Positions 1 through 8,797 are shown, counted from the first letter of the stretch. The stretch is 64,000 bases of DNA from Anaerostipes sp. 992a (GCF_001940245.1 NZ_MJIG01000005.1:124001-188000), one strand, 5' to 3'. The notes: a model not told the origin generated them from the sequence alone. Numbers and translations are program-made.

Positions 1-2030
1 ATCTGACAAAGAAAATCAAGGAAGGGGCAAATGTTCCAGTCTATGTACTTGAATTTTTGTTAGGTCAGTATTGCAGTTCAGATGATGAATCTGTCATTGA
101 AAAAGGTGTACAGAATGTAAAGCGTATTCTTGCCGACAATTTTGTGCGTCCGGATGAATCGCAGAAGATTCTTTCTCAGCTGCGAAAAAAAGGCAGTCAC
201 ACAATTATTGATATGGTGACTGTCCGTCTGGATATGAAAAAGGACTGCTTCTTTGCTGAGTTTTCCAATCTGGGAGTCAGCAATGTGCCGATTGCAGATG
301 AATACCCGGAAAAATTTGACCGCTTGCTCTGTGGTGGTATCTGGTGCATTGTTCAGCTGGATTATGAGGTCGAGGGCGATAATAACTTTGGAATTGAGGA
401 TATTGATGGAAATCCGCTTCGTTCCAAACAAAAGAAGCAGAAAGATATTTCACCCATCAGTATTCGTAAGCTGACACCGATTCAGATGCCGCATATTGAT
501 ATTGACGAGCTGAAACAGGGACGAAAAGCCTTTACCAAAGATGAATGGCTGGATATTCTTCTCCGTTCAATCGGCATGGAACCGGATGAATTTACATATC
601 GTGAGAAATGGTTGCTTCTGACCCGTATGATTCCACTGGTTGAGAATAATTTTAATCTTTGTGAGCTGGGACCGAGAAGTACCGGTAAGTCCCATCTCTA
701 CAAAGAGATTTCTCCGAATAGTATTCTGATTTCTGGTGGACAGACCACGGTTGCAAACCTGTTTTATAATATGGGTCGCAAAACTGTTGGACTGGTCGGA
801 TTATGGGATTGCGTTGCTTTTGATGAAGTTGCCGGTATCAAGTTCAGAGATAAAGACGGTATTCAGATTATGAAAGACTATATGGCATCTGGCTCTTTTG
901 CTCGTGGCAAAGAAGAAAAGGCTGCTACTGCTTCCATGGTCTTTGTTGGAAACATCAATCAGAGCGTGGATGTACTGTTGAAAACATCCAGTTTATTTGA
1001 CCCATTCCCACCGGAAATGGGAACAGATACAGCATTTCTTGACCGTATGCACTGTTATCTTCCGGGATGGGAGATTCCAAAGTTTCGACCAGAGCACTTT
1101 ACCAATGATTATGGTTTTATCAGCGATTATCTGGCAGAGTTTATCAGAGAGCTTCGCAAGGAACAGTATGGGGACGCACTTGACCATTACTTCCGTCTCG
1201 GAAAGAATCTGAATCAGCGTGACACCATTGCGGTTCGCCGTATGGTGGACGGTTATCTGAAGTTAATGTATCCGGGTGGTGAGTTTACAAAGAAAGAACT
1301 GGAAGAAGTCATTCAGATTGCATTGGAAATGCGCCGTCGTGTGAAAGAACAGCTGAAAAAGCTGGGCGGTATGGAGTTCTACGATGTGAACTTCTCTTAT
1401 ATTGACCTGGATGATATGTCAGAACATTATGTCTCCGTACCGGAACAGGGCGGCGGTAAGCTGATACCGGATGGCATGTGTAATCCGGGACAGGTATACA
1501 CCGTATCCAGAGGAAAAAGCGGTATGCTTGGTGTATTTCGTCTGGAAAGTCAGATGCTTCCGGGAAACGGCAAAATTGAACGGACTGGCTTAGGCAGTGA
1601 CTCTAAGTGCAAAGAAGCTGTGAATACAGCATTTAACTATCTGAAAGCAAATGGAAACCGAATCAGCGGTTCTATCAGTACCTCAACCAAAGACTACATC
1701 ATCAATTATCAGGATTTGCAGGGAATCGGCATGACAGATAAGCTGGCACTTCCTACCTTGATTGCTCTTTGCTCGATTGCATTGGGAAAACCTGCTGTAA
1801 GTAACCTGGCAATATTGGGCGATATTACAATCAGTGGAACAATGATAAAGGTGGATGAGCTTGCTAATACGCTTCAAGTGTGCCTGGACAGCGGTGCAAA
1901 AAAGGTACTGATTCCAAGTACCTCCTTTGTGGATTTCGCAAGTGTTCCGGCAGATCTGATGAGTGCATTTCAGCTGATTCCGTACCAGAGTGCGGAGGAT
2001 GCTGTGTTTAAGGCGTTAGGAGTAGAGTAA
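1..2030 (+). CDS. brxL: BREX system protein BrxL (5' end outside window)
   Basis: AAA+ protein of BREX anti-phage systems, usually the last gene of a type I locus. The frame is open from the window edge (LTKKIKEGANVPVYVLEFLLGQYC...), so the start lies upstream; the TTG at 57 is not the start. Visible: Walker A GPRSTGKS near nt 668-692, Walker B VAFDEVAG near nt 812-835, and a C-terminal Lon-like fold (about nt 1650-2030). In that domain the positions of the Lon catalytic Ser and Lys look substituted (KLALP for the GPSAG motif, DELANTL for GGLKEKL), so it is probably not a protease. This agrees with what is known of BrxL as a DNA-binding AAA+ factor. The other brx/pgl genes should lie to the left. 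Confidence 0.93.
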   Translation, partial: LTKKIKEGANVPVYVLEFLLGQYCSSDDESVIEKGVQNVKRILADNFVRPDESQKILSQLRKKGSHTIIDMVTVRLDMKKDCFFAEFSNLGVSNVPIADEYPEKFDRLLCGGIWCIVQLDYEVEGDNNFGIEDIDGNPLRSKQKKQKDISPISIRKLTPIQMPHIDIDELKQGRKAFTKDEWLDILLRSIGMEPDEFTYREKWLLLTRMIPLVENNFNLCELGPRSTGKSHLYKEISPNSILISGGQTTVANLFYNMGRKTVGLVGLWDCVAFDEVAGIKFRDKDGIQIMKDYMASGSFARGKEEKAATASMVFVGNINQSVDVLLKTSSLFDPFPPEMGTDTAFLDRMHCYLPGWEIPKFRPEHFTNDYGFISDYLAEFIRELRKEQYGDALDHYFRLGKNLNQRDTIAVRRMVDGYLKLMYPGGEFTKKELEEVIQIALEMRRRVKEQLKKLGGMEFYDVNFSYIDLDDMSEHYVSVPEQGGGKLIPDGMCNPGQVYTVSRGKSGMLGVFRLESQMLPGNGKIERTGLGSDSKCKEAVNTAFNYLKANGNRISGSISTSTKDYIINYQDLQGIGMTDKLALPTLIALCSIALGKPAVSNLAILGDITISGTMIKVDELANTLQVCLDSGAKKVLIPSTSFVDFASVPADLMSAFQLIPYQSAEDAVFKALGVE

Positions 2031-2053
2031 GCATATAAGCTAGGAGGGATAAA

Positions 2054-4627
2054 ATGTTTGAAGCAGGGCTTGAATTTTTAAGAGCGGATTTTCATCTGCA
2101 TACACAAAAGGATAAAGAATTTTCATATAGTGGAGAACCAAATGATTTTGTAAAATCATATGTTTCAGCACTAAAACAGGCAAACATTTCTGTTGGAGTT
2201 ATTACAAATCATAATAAATTTGACAAAGATGAATATAAAGCATTGAAAAAGGCAGCAAATAAAGAAAAAATATTTATATTACCTGGTGTAGAATTGACGG
2301 TTAAAGAAGGTTCTAATGGTATACATACTCTTATTGTCTTTAATCCCGATGAATGGTTAGAGAATGGTAATAACCACATTCAAACATTTTTGACGACAGC
2401 ATTTGCAACAATATCTAATCCTGAAAATAGAAATACAAAATGTTGTTATGATTTGAAAAATACGTTGGAAAAACTTGAAGAGTATGGAAAAGATTATTTT
2501 GTAATATTTGCCCATGTTGACCAAGGCAGTGGCTTATTTAACGAATGTGGAGGAGGTCTTTTAGAATCACTTTCAGGGCTTGCTCCGTTTAGAAAACGAG
2601 TTTTAGGAATACAAAAATCGAGGACAAGAGATAATATAAATAAATTTAATCGTTGTTTTGGATATATTCCGGCTCTTATAGAGGGATCGGATCCTAAATC
2701 ATTGAAAGATATTGGAAAAGGCGATAAACAAACATATTTAAAAATTGGAGAATACTCATATGCGGCGATTAAATTTGCTTTACAGGACTATAAAAGTAGA
2801 GTTGCTGAATCGTTACCGGAAAGAAGACATGGGTATATTGAGTCTATAAGTTTTCAAGGTGGAAAATTTGATGGACAGACTATCAGATTTTCATCAGAGC
2901 TTAATTCATTAATCGGAATTCGTGGAAGTGGAAAATCATCTGTGCTTGAAGCAATTCGTTACATATTTGATCTGCCGTTGCAAACAGATAAAGAATATAA
3001 AGAGTCATTGATAAAAAACATTTTTGGCTCAGGAGGAAAAGCAACTTTATCTGTTGTTGATAAACATGGCAAACGTTATACTATCAGCCGTATATATGGT
3101 GAACAAAGTAATGTTATAGATGAAAATGGAATCGATTTAAATATACAACCGTCAAGTTTGGTTGATGGTATTCAATATTTTGGACAAAAAGATTTATCAA
3201 ATAGTGCTGATCATGAAAATGGGCTCCTTGAGAAACTTGTTGGTGGAAAAATTGGAAAAAGCACAGAAATAACATCTTGTGTGAGCGAATTGGCAACAGC
3301 AATTTCTGAATTGATAGATGCCAATAAAATTCCAGAGCAGATTGAAGAATGCAATATTAGAAAATCTGAAGTTGAGCATAAAATGTCTATTTACAAAGAG
3401 AAAGGCGTTTCAGAAAAATTAAAAAAACAAACCGGGTACACAACAGATAAAACAAAGCTAGATTCTGTAAAAGGAAGAATTGATTCGACAGTACGAGAGT
3501 TAAAACAGTGCTATGACAAAAATAAAGATGTGGCTTTGAGCTTGCAAGGTGTAGAAAGTATTTATAATCCTGATATTATAAAAAAGGCACAGAATATCTT
3601 GAGTGTGATTGGAAATGAAATCACAAAAATTGGAGAAGCTGTCAATCAGATAGAGGAAAGTTCTTCAGAATTTGCGACTGTAATAACAGATTTATCGAAA
3701 AAAATAGAAGGTCTTTCAGATGAATTTGCTGAGATTAAACGAGAAATTCAAGATGATACATTAGATATCGACGGCTTTGTCAAAATGACAGAAGAATTAG
3801 AAAAACATAAAGAAAACTTAAAGCAACTGGATGAACGGGCTAAATCAAGAAAGCAAATAGAAAGTATGTTCAAGAAAGCGGTACGCGAAAGAAATGATAT
3901 ATTGTTGGCACAGTTCAATGCATATAAACTTGAAATCCAGAAGATTAATGAATCGCAAAGCGAATTAAACATTACTATTGATTTTAAAGGCGACAGAGAG
4001 AGTTTTAAATCACAGATGAAGGCTGATTTTAGAGGTTCAGGTATTTCTGAAATAAAGTATCAATCGTTATGTGACACGTTTAGAGATTATGTGGAACTTA
4101 TAGAAGATTGGATATTATGCGACGGTATAAAAATTAAGGAAATTATTTCAGCCTCAGAATATACAAAGCTTGATAAAAAATTGCAAGATCAGTATTCAGA
4201 CCTTTTGAAGAATCAAGTTCCAAATAAAGTAGAAATATATTATCATGAAAAATTATTACGACACCATTCAATAGGTCAGCGTGCATCGGCGCTTATATTA
4301 TTTATACTTATGCAATCTGATAATGATATTATTCTTATAGATCAACCGGAAGATGATTTGGATAATAAAATTATTTACGATGAAGTTATTACTGCAATTG
4401 CAGAAAAGAAACAAGAAATGCAATTTGTTTTTGCTACGCATAATGCTAACATTCCGGTTTTAGGGGATGCTGAGAGAATTTTTTATGTTGAATATCAAGA
4501 TACAAAAATCGATATAGCACAGGGAAATATTGATCTTAAAGCTACACATAAGCAAATTGTTGATATCATGGAAGGCGGAGAGGAAGCATTTGATAAAAGG
4601 CAATTAATTTATACTTCGTGGAAATAG
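2054..4627 (+). CDS. TrlF-family PHP domain / SMC-like AAA ATPase
   Basis: An 857-residue protein with an N-terminal PHP phosphoesterase domain (DFHLHTQKD near residue 13, GVELTV near 85) fused to an SMC/RecF-like ATPase. Walker A GIRGSGKSS is near residue 290, a long charged coiled-coil region spans about 390-650, Walker B ILIDQPEDD is near 760, and ATHNANIP follows near 795. This architecture matches TrlF-family ATPases, which turn up in defence islands; the substrate is unknown to me. It begins 23 bp after brxL with SD AGGAGGG, so it is probably cotranscribed. Its base composition is clearly more AT-rich than brxL, which suggests separate acquisition. Function in BREX is inference. Confidence 0.82.
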   Translation: MFEAGLEFLRADFHLHTQKDKEFSYSGEPNDFVKSYVSALKQANISVGVITNHNKFDKDEYKALKKAANKEKIFILPGVELTVKEGSNGIHTLIVFNPDEWLENGNNHIQTFLTTAFATISNPENRNTKCCYDLKNTLEKLEEYGKDYFVIFAHVDQGSGLFNECGGGLLESLSGLAPFRKRVLGIQKSRTRDNINKFNRCFGYIPALIEGSDPKSLKDIGKGDKQTYLKIGEYSYAAIKFALQDYKSRVAESLPERRHGYIESISFQGGKFDGQTIRFSSELNSLIGIRGSGKSSVLEAIRYIFDLPLQTDKEYKESLIKNIFGSGGKATLSVVDKHGKRYTISRIYGEQSNVIDENGIDLNIQPSSLVDGIQYFGQKDLSNSADHENGLLEKLVGGKIGKSTEITSCVSELATAISELIDANKIPEQIEECNIRKSEVEHKMSIYKEKGVSEKLKKQTGYTTDKTKLDSVKGRIDSTVRELKQCYDKNKDVALSLQGVESIYNPDIIKKAQNILSVIGNEITKIGEAVNQIEESSSEFATVITDLSKKIEGLSDEFAEIKREIQDDTLDIDGFVKMTEELEKHKENLKQLDERAKSRKQIESMFKKAVRERNDILLAQFNAYKLEIQKINESQSELNITIDFKGDRESFKSQMKADFRGSGISEIKYQSLCDTFRDYVELIEDWILCDGIKIKEIISASEYTKLDKKLQDQYSDLLKNQVPNKVEIYYHEKLLRHHSIGQRASALILFILMQSDNDIILIDQPEDDLDNKIIYDEVITAIAEKKQEMQFVFATHNANIPVLGDAERIFYVEYQDTKIDIAQGNIDLKATHKQIVDIMEGGEEAFDKRQLIYTSWK

Positions 4628-4697
4628 GATGTATAGCTGATGTTTGGATTAGGTAAATAAGTATATTCCATATTGGGCATAATTTAGTTTCGCTAAG

Positions 4698-4725
4698 TTT
4701 CACTTATCTAAGCAGATAAGTGAAA
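4698..4725. repeat. perfect 12-bp inverted repeat
   Basis: TTTCACTTATCT, loop AAGC, AGATAAGTGAAA. No T-tract follows, so it is more like an operator or attenuator than a terminator. The word GCTAAGTTTCACT just before it recurs near 4809-4821, inside the degraded regulator gene. Confidence 0.6.
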
Positions 4726-4743
4726 TTTAATAGAATAATATGT

Positions 4744-4770
4744 AAAAAAGGCACTTTATAGTGCTTTTTT
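4744..4770 (+). terminator. rho-independent terminator after trlF-like gene
   Basis: GCACT, loop TTAT, AGTGC flanked by A6 and T6. The flanking A and T runs make it potentially bidirectional. It lies 120 bp after the TrlF stop codon. Confidence 0.75.
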
Positions 4771-4809
4771 CATGGCTATAAATGGAAAATAGAATAAATT
4801 TAAGTTTTG

Positions 4810-5150
4810 CTAAGTTTCACTAAGTTCTACATTTGCAGATCGCCATTGTTTTTTAGGCTTATATTTTCCGCACCCATCAAAAGTCTGTGACCAGTTGATT
4901 TTCCATTCAAAATATTCATCTCTGGTAATCTCACCTGACTTCAATTCTTCTTTTCTGATTACCCATTCTTTCATAAAATCATTGAGAACCCCATAATTAA
5001 ACCACATGCCGACAGGAGGATAGCAGGCCAGTTATCTGGATCATGGTAACGGACAGCGGTTTGCCCCTTTATCACCCCAGCCAAAAGCAGCACCGAGTTC
5101 TGCTTGTGTCATATTCCGGAATGTCCGGATTTTTGAATGCCGACACATGT
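4810..5150 (-). pseudogene. degraded XRE-family regulator
   Basis: Two minus-strand pieces of what looks like one helix-turn-helix regulator. The N-terminal piece (about 5040-5150) reads KIRTFRNMTQAELGAAFGWGDKGA, a Cro/CI-type HTH, then runs into a stop. The C-terminal piece (4810-5007) starts MWFNYGVLNDFMKEW and contains GEITRDEYFEWKINW, a tail I associate with XRE regulators of Lachnospiraceae mobile regions. The sequence between them is too short for the rest of the HTH domain and is out of frame, so an internal deletion plus frameshift is inferred. It may be a relic of a regulator of the adjacent defence genes or of a lost element. Confidence 0.6.
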
Positions 5151-5209
5151 GGAGACTGTGGTGAAGCTTCTGAATGTATAAATGCAAAAGCTGCACTGCG
5201 ACACATAAC

Positions 5210-5232
5210 AAGGGAAAAAACTTCCCTTTTTT
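5210..5232 (+). terminator. short rho-independent terminator
   Basis: AAGGGAA, loop AAAAC, TTCCCTT followed by more T. It lies in the non-coding stretch between the degraded regulator and the PNPOx-like gene and has no obvious intact gene to end. Confidence 0.5.
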
Positions 5233-5245
5233 ATCAGACAATAAC

Positions 5246-5276
5246 AAAGCATCCGCTGTTTTAAACGGATGCTTTT
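5246..5276. terminator. terminator of the PNPOx-like gene
   Basis: AAAGCATCCG and CGGATGCTTTT around a 10-nt loop, with A and T runs on the two sides. It sits just downstream (minus sense) of the stop codon of the gene at 5286-5684. Confidence 0.75.
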
Positions 5277-5285
5277 GCAACATAT

Positions 5286-5684
5286 CTAAAACTTAATTAC
5301 TTTTGGTTCATCTGTAAAAGAACTAATCGTAGCAATACCATTTTCAAAATAAAATACTGTCATCAGGTTATCATCAACCGTATACATGCTGCTTAAAGAA
5401 GCTTTATTTGCTTCCATCATTGCCACTCTTGCTTCGCGTCTCACATCTTCTTTTACATTGCCAGTTACACGAATCCATGTTCCTTTATGCATTGCACAAA
5501 TCTCGACCATGGAATTTTTCAGCATTTGCTTATAAACTTCTTTTTTATTGTTTGTTACAATATAAAGCTTTCCTTCAAATTCGGCAACTGCCCCAAATGG
5601 TCTTACACGAGGCTGTCCAGTCTCCTCACTGGTTGCCAGGTAGAATGTACCTACTGCTTTCAAATACTCCAATACTTCGTTCAT
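5286..5684 (-). CDS. pyridoxamine 5'-phosphate oxidase family protein
   Basis: A 132-residue split-barrel flavin-binding protein of the PNPOx-like superfamily. The signature TFYLATSEETGQPRVRPFGAV near residues 13-33 and the following LYIVTNNKKEVYKQM strand/helix are typical of the small Clostridial members, which bind FMN or related cofactors and are usually of unknown substrate. It is too short for a genuine PdxH. It is transcribed divergently from the HxlR-type regulator at 5807, with GTATC/GATAC repeats between them, so control by that regulator is likely. The exact reaction cannot be told from sequence. Confidence 0.85.
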   Translation of the reverse strand: MNEVLEYLKAVGTFYLATSEETGQPRVRPFGAVAEFEGKLYIVTNNKKEVYKQMLKNSMVEICAMHKGTWIRVTGNVKEDVRREARVAMMEANKASLSSMYTVDDNLMTVFYFENGIATISSFTDEPKVIKF

Positions 5685-5779
5685 ACAAAAATGCTCCTTT
5701 CAAATGTTTCTTGACGAAATTCTTTTCTACGCTTACTATTATATGTGTTAAGAACATTTATGCAAGTACGATATTTTAT

Positions 5780-5802
5780 GATACCAGTATCAGAAAGGAT
5801 AC
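5780..5802. promoter_or_regulatory. GTATC/GATAC repeats, putative HxlR operator
   Basis: GATAC-CA-GTATC (5780-5791) and GTATC-N6-GATAC (5787-5802) overlap just before the HxlR-family start codon. The same half-site recurs as a perfect palindrome at 6191-6203. DUF24/HxlR regulators usually bind inverted repeats in the shared promoter of divergent genes; binding here is inference. Confidence 0.5.
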
Positions 5803-5806
5803 CAAT

Positions 5807-6145
5807 ATGGCAAAGAAAGAATTATTTGGTTTATGCCCATATGTTACATCTCAAAAAGTTCTAACCGGAAAATGGTCTATATATATCCTATATCTCCTAT
5901 CCGATGGAGCAATCCGTTTCAATGAACTTCAGAGAAAAATGCCGGAAGAAATGACGCACACGACGCTTTCTAGACAATTAAAAAAGCTGGAGAAGGAAGG
6001 CCTGATCATTCGAACAGAATACGCTCAGATTCCTCCTAAAGTTGAATATTCCCTGAGTGATATTGGGGTAAAATTTAAAAAAGTTCTCAACGCTCTTGGA
6101 GAATGGGGTGATGAATATATTGAATATATAAATAGCCAAAAGTAA
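5807..6145 (+). CDS. HxlR-family winged-helix regulator
   Basis: A 112-residue protein, MAKKELFGLCPYVTSQKVLTGKW..., with the HxlR/DUF24 winged helix: KWSIYILYLLSDGAIRFNEL, then THTTLSRQLKKLEKEGLIIR recognition helix and wing. The Cys in LCPYV near residue 9 matches the conserved redox-sensing Cys of several HxlR proteins (such as YodB, HypR). The frame is open far upstream, but ATG 5807 is chosen because it follows AGAAAGGA and gives the usual length. Divergent partner is the PNPOx-like gene; a role in quinone or redox stress response is inferred from the family. Confidence 0.9.
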   Translation: MAKKELFGLCPYVTSQKVLTGKWSIYILYLLSDGAIRFNELQRKMPEEMTHTTLSRQLKKLEKEGLIIRTEYAQIPPKVEYSLSDIGVKFKKVLNALGEWGDEYIEYINSQK

Positions 6146-6190
6146 AATGCAATTACTTGACCATATATTTCAGACGCTATATAATGTATC

Positions 6191-6203
6191 TGTATCTGAT
6201 ACA
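6191..6203. promoter_or_regulatory. perfect palindrome TGTATCTGATACA
   Basis: TGTATC-T-GATACA lies about 45 bp after the HxlR-family stop and 70 bp before the Rrf2 gene. It shares its half-site with the repeats at 5780-5802, so the HxlR protein may also control the downstream redox operon. Confidence 0.45.
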
Positions 6204-6273
6204 AATACGAATTAGAGAGGATATTTCTGGGTTGTATTACAATGGTGCAAGTATATGATCAGGAGGAAAAAGA

Positions 6274-6744
6274 ATGGATACTAAATTTTCTGTTGCTGTA
6301 CATGTGTTGATTCTGATTTCGGAGGCTTCCACTCCGTTGAATTCGGACCAAATGGCAGGAAGTGTCGGTACCAACGCCAGCTACGTTCGCAAAATACTGG
6401 CACTGTTGAAAAAATCAGGAGTGGTTAACAGTCACAGAGGAGCTCGTGGTTATACATTGACCACAACTCCGGAACAGATTACATTGCTTAGGATTTATCA
6501 GGCAGTTATGGAAAAAACGCAAATTCATCTTTTGGATGTTCATCAGAATGCCAATGACCAGTGCGTGGTAGGTCGCCACATCGGACCAGTACTAAATGGA
6601 ATGTTTGAGGGTATGGAAGATGCCTTTGCCCGAATGCTTTCGGAAAGAACTCTTGCAGACTGCATTGCAGCTATACGGGCAGAGATGGACCATAATGTAC
6701 AGTCTGACGAAAGAAGATGTGAAAAAATTATGAATCAAATATAG
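6274..6744 (+). CDS. Rrf2-family transcriptional regulator
   Basis: A 156-residue Rrf2 regulator: winged helix MDTKFSVAVHVLILIS..., LNSDQMAGSVGTNASYVRKILALLKKSGVVNSHRGARGYTL, then a longer C-terminal region. Many Rrf2 proteins bind an Fe-S cluster through three Cys in the loop after the wing. Here only one Cys (DQCVVGRH) occurs in that region, so cluster sensing is doubtful. It heads a probable operon with flavodoxin-ferredoxin, nitroreductase and Ogt, 14 bp before the next gene. A preceding SD AGGAGGA supports the start. Confidence 0.9.
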   Translation: MDTKFSVAVHVLILISEASTPLNSDQMAGSVGTNASYVRKILALLKKSGVVNSHRGARGYTLTTTPEQITLLRIYQAVMEKTQIHLLDVHQNANDQCVVGRHIGPVLNGMFEGMEDAFARMLSERTLADCIAAIRAEMDHNVQSDERRCEKIMNQI

Positions 6745-6758
6745 GAGGATATAGATTT

Positions 6759-7505
6759 ATGAATGTTGTAGAGATCGTATTCAGTCCCACAGGTGGTACA
6801 GAGAAAGTCGCTCATATTATCAGTGGACATTGGAAGGAAAGCGTGGTAAAAATTGATCTGAGTGATTACAAAACTGATTTTGCCAAGTGTAAGATTGAGA
6901 AAGAGGATATGGTTTTAATCGCCATGCCTTCGTTTGGAGGAAGAGCTCCTGCCGTGGCAATAGAACGGTTGAAACAGATGACAGGAAATGGTGCAAAGTG
7001 TACGCTCGTATGTGTATATGGAAACCGGGCTTATGAAGATACCCTTGTGGAGATGGAGGATGCGGCCAAAGAATGTGGATTTCAGGTCGTTGCAGCCATT
7101 GCTGCCGTAGCAGAACACTCCATCATGCCACAGTATGCTTCAAACAGACCGGATGAGTCTGATAAGAAACAGCTGATCCATTTCGCTGATCAGATTGCAG
7201 GCAAGGATGGAGAGGTTGTTTCTATTCCAGGAAATCGCCCTTATAAAAAGGCCGGTGGAGCCGGACTTGTTCCAAAACCGACCAAGAACTGTGTGAAGTG
7301 TGGAATGTGTGTAGAGAGATGTCCTGTACAGGCGATTAATTCGACTGGTTATACGACGGATTCGAAAAAGTGTATTTCCTGTATGCGTTGTGTGAATCAG
7401 TGTCCTGAAAAAGCAAGAAAGGTCAATGGTGCAATGGTATCTATTGCTGCTTTGGCAATGAAAAAGGCATGTTCGATCCGAAAAGAAAATGAGCTGTTTC
7501 TGTAA
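6759..7505 (+). CDS. EFR1-type flavodoxin-ferredoxin fusion
   Basis: A 248-residue protein with an N-terminal flavodoxin-like domain (FSPTGGTEKVAHII phosphate loop near residues 8-22, PSFGGRAPAVA and VCVYGNRAYEDTL FMN loops) and a C-terminal 2x[4Fe-4S] ferredoxin (CVKCGMCVERCP and CISCMRCVNQCP). Such fusions (EFR1 family) are presumed cytoplasmic electron carriers in anaerobes. It lies between the Rrf2 regulator and a nitroreductase, which could be its electron-transfer partner. A second protein of this kind is at 42038-42862. Confidence 0.9.
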   Translation: MNVVEIVFSPTGGTEKVAHIISGHWKESVVKIDLSDYKTDFAKCKIEKEDMVLIAMPSFGGRAPAVAIERLKQMTGNGAKCTLVCVYGNRAYEDTLVEMEDAAKECGFQVVAAIAAVAEHSIMPQYASNRPDESDKKQLIHFADQIAGKDGEVVSIPGNRPYKKAGGAGLVPKPTKNCVKCGMCVERCPVQAINSTGYTTDSKKCISCMRCVNQCPEKARKVNGAMVSIAALAMKKACSIRKENELFL

Positions 7506-7572
7506 TGAAAAAGGATATGAAGACGGACAAAAATAGTACATAATAATAGTGAAAAGGAAAGAGTTGAAAGAA

Positions 7573-8232
7573 ATGGATTTATTGCAAGCCATACAGGAAA
7601 GGCATTCTGTAAGAGTATACACAGAGCAGAAAATTGAGGATGAAAAACGGCAAAGATTAAGTGCATTGATCAGGGAGTGCAATGAGGAAAGTGGATTGCA
7701 TATTCAGATACGTTATGATGATCCAAATGGGTTTGAATCAAAGCTGGCACATTATGGAAGTTTCCGCAATGTGAATAATTATATTATCCTGGCAGGAAAG
7801 CCTTCGGATAGTCTGCAGGAAAAATGTGGATACTATGGGGAAAAGATTGTTCTTGAAGCCCAGAGAATAGGACTGAATACCTGTTGGGTAGCATTGTCTT
7901 TTAATAAGGTGAATGTAAAAAAACGAATTCCGAATGGTGAAAAAATGGTGTTAGTCATAGCCATAGGCTATGGAGAAACACAGGGGAAATCACATAAGAG
8001 CAAGAAACTGAAGAGTGTCATGGCAACAAAAGGTGAAATGCCGGAGTGGTTTCAAAAAGGGGCAGAGGCAGCACTTCTTGCTCCAACAGCAATCAATCAG
8101 CAGAAATTTAAAATGGGAATTAAGAATGGAAAACCTGTCATTCGTATAGCGGGCATGGGACCGTATACGAAAATAGATCTTGGAATTGTGAAATATCATT
8201 TCGAGGTAGCATCTGGACATAAGGTTTGTTAG
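7573..8232 (+). CDS. nitroreductase family protein
   Basis: A 219-residue flavoenzyme of the nitroreductase fold: MDLLQAIQERHSVRVYTEQKI N-terminus binding FMN phosphate (RHSVRVY), GLNTCWVA and LVIAIGYGE in the middle, then AALLAPTAINQQKF, the conserved APSxxNxQ-like motif. ATG 7573 is chosen over the upstream GTG 7549 because the family begins at MDLLxAIxxRxSVR. The natural substrate is unknown; candidates are quinones, nitro compounds or flavins. The electron donor may be the neighbouring flavodoxin-ferredoxin (inference from order). Confidence 0.88.
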   Translation: MDLLQAIQERHSVRVYTEQKIEDEKRQRLSALIRECNEESGLHIQIRYDDPNGFESKLAHYGSFRNVNNYIILAGKPSDSLQEKCGYYGEKIVLEAQRIGLNTCWVALSFNKVNVKKRIPNGEKMVLVIAIGYGETQGKSHKSKKLKSVMATKGEMPEWFQKGAEAALLAPTAINQQKFKMGIKNGKPVIRIAGMGPYTKIDLGIVKYHFEVASGHKVC

Positions 8233-8243
8233 GAGTAAAAGGT

Positions 8244-8789
8244 ATGACTTATATATGGAGCTATCCAACACCGGATGGGTTTACAGATCTACAGATGAGC
8301 AGCGATGGAGAGTATCTGACTGGACTGTGGTTTGAAGGGTCAAGGGATGCTTCCAAACATTTCATAGATGGTGCTGAAAAGAATCTGGTTATCTTTCAGG
8401 AGACCTGTCGTTGGTTAGATTGTTATTTTAGCGGAGAAAATCCGGATTTTACGCCTTTATATAAAATAGAAAATCTGACTCCATTTCGGCAGGAAGTGAT
8501 TGAAATCATGAACACCATTTCATTTGGCGATACGTTGACCTATGGGGATATCGCCAAAATGATCGCGAAAAACAGAGGACTAAAAAGGATGTCAGCTCAG
8601 GCAGTAGGCGGAGCGGTGGGATGGAATCCAATCTGTATTATCATTCCATGCCATAGGGTTGTTGGGGCCGATGGAAGCTTGACAGGATATGGGGGAGGTA
8701 TTAAGAATAAGGCTACATTATTAAAGCATGAGAAAGCGGGAGATAAAATAGAATTAGATGTAATAAAGAGGAGTATAAATAAGATATAA
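8244..8789 (+). CDS. ogt: methylated-DNA--protein-cysteine S-methyltransferase
   Basis: A 181-residue O6-alkylguanine-DNA alkyltransferase that repairs O6-methylguanine by irreversible transfer to its own Cys. The active-site motif IIIPCHRVVGADGSLTGYGGG is present (Cys near residue 136), preceded by the DNA-binding helix SAQAVGGAVGWNPI. Start chosen at ATG 8244 with SD AGGAG at 8231; the TTG at 8226 would overlap the nitroreductase stop. It is the last gene of the Rrf2-led operon and is followed by a strong terminator. Coexpression with redox genes suggests a nitrosative or alkylation stress unit. Confidence 0.93.
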   Translation: MTYIWSYPTPDGFTDLQMSSDGEYLTGLWFEGSRDASKHFIDGAEKNLVIFQETCRWLDCYFSGENPDFTPLYKIENLTPFRQEVIEIMNTISFGDTLTYGDIAKMIAKNRGLKRMSAQAVGGAVGWNPICIIIPCHRVVGADGSLTGYGGGIKNKATLLKHEKAGDKIELDVIKRSINKI

Positions 8790-8797
8790 ACTCAGAT

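Noticed and set aside
57-59. TTG as start of the BrxL gene
   Set aside because: The frame is open to the window edge with BrxL-like sequence before it; the real start is outside.
5408-5806. Long N-terminal extension of the HxlR-type frame
   Set aside because: It runs antisense through the PNPOx-like gene, and ATG 5807 has the SD and family start.
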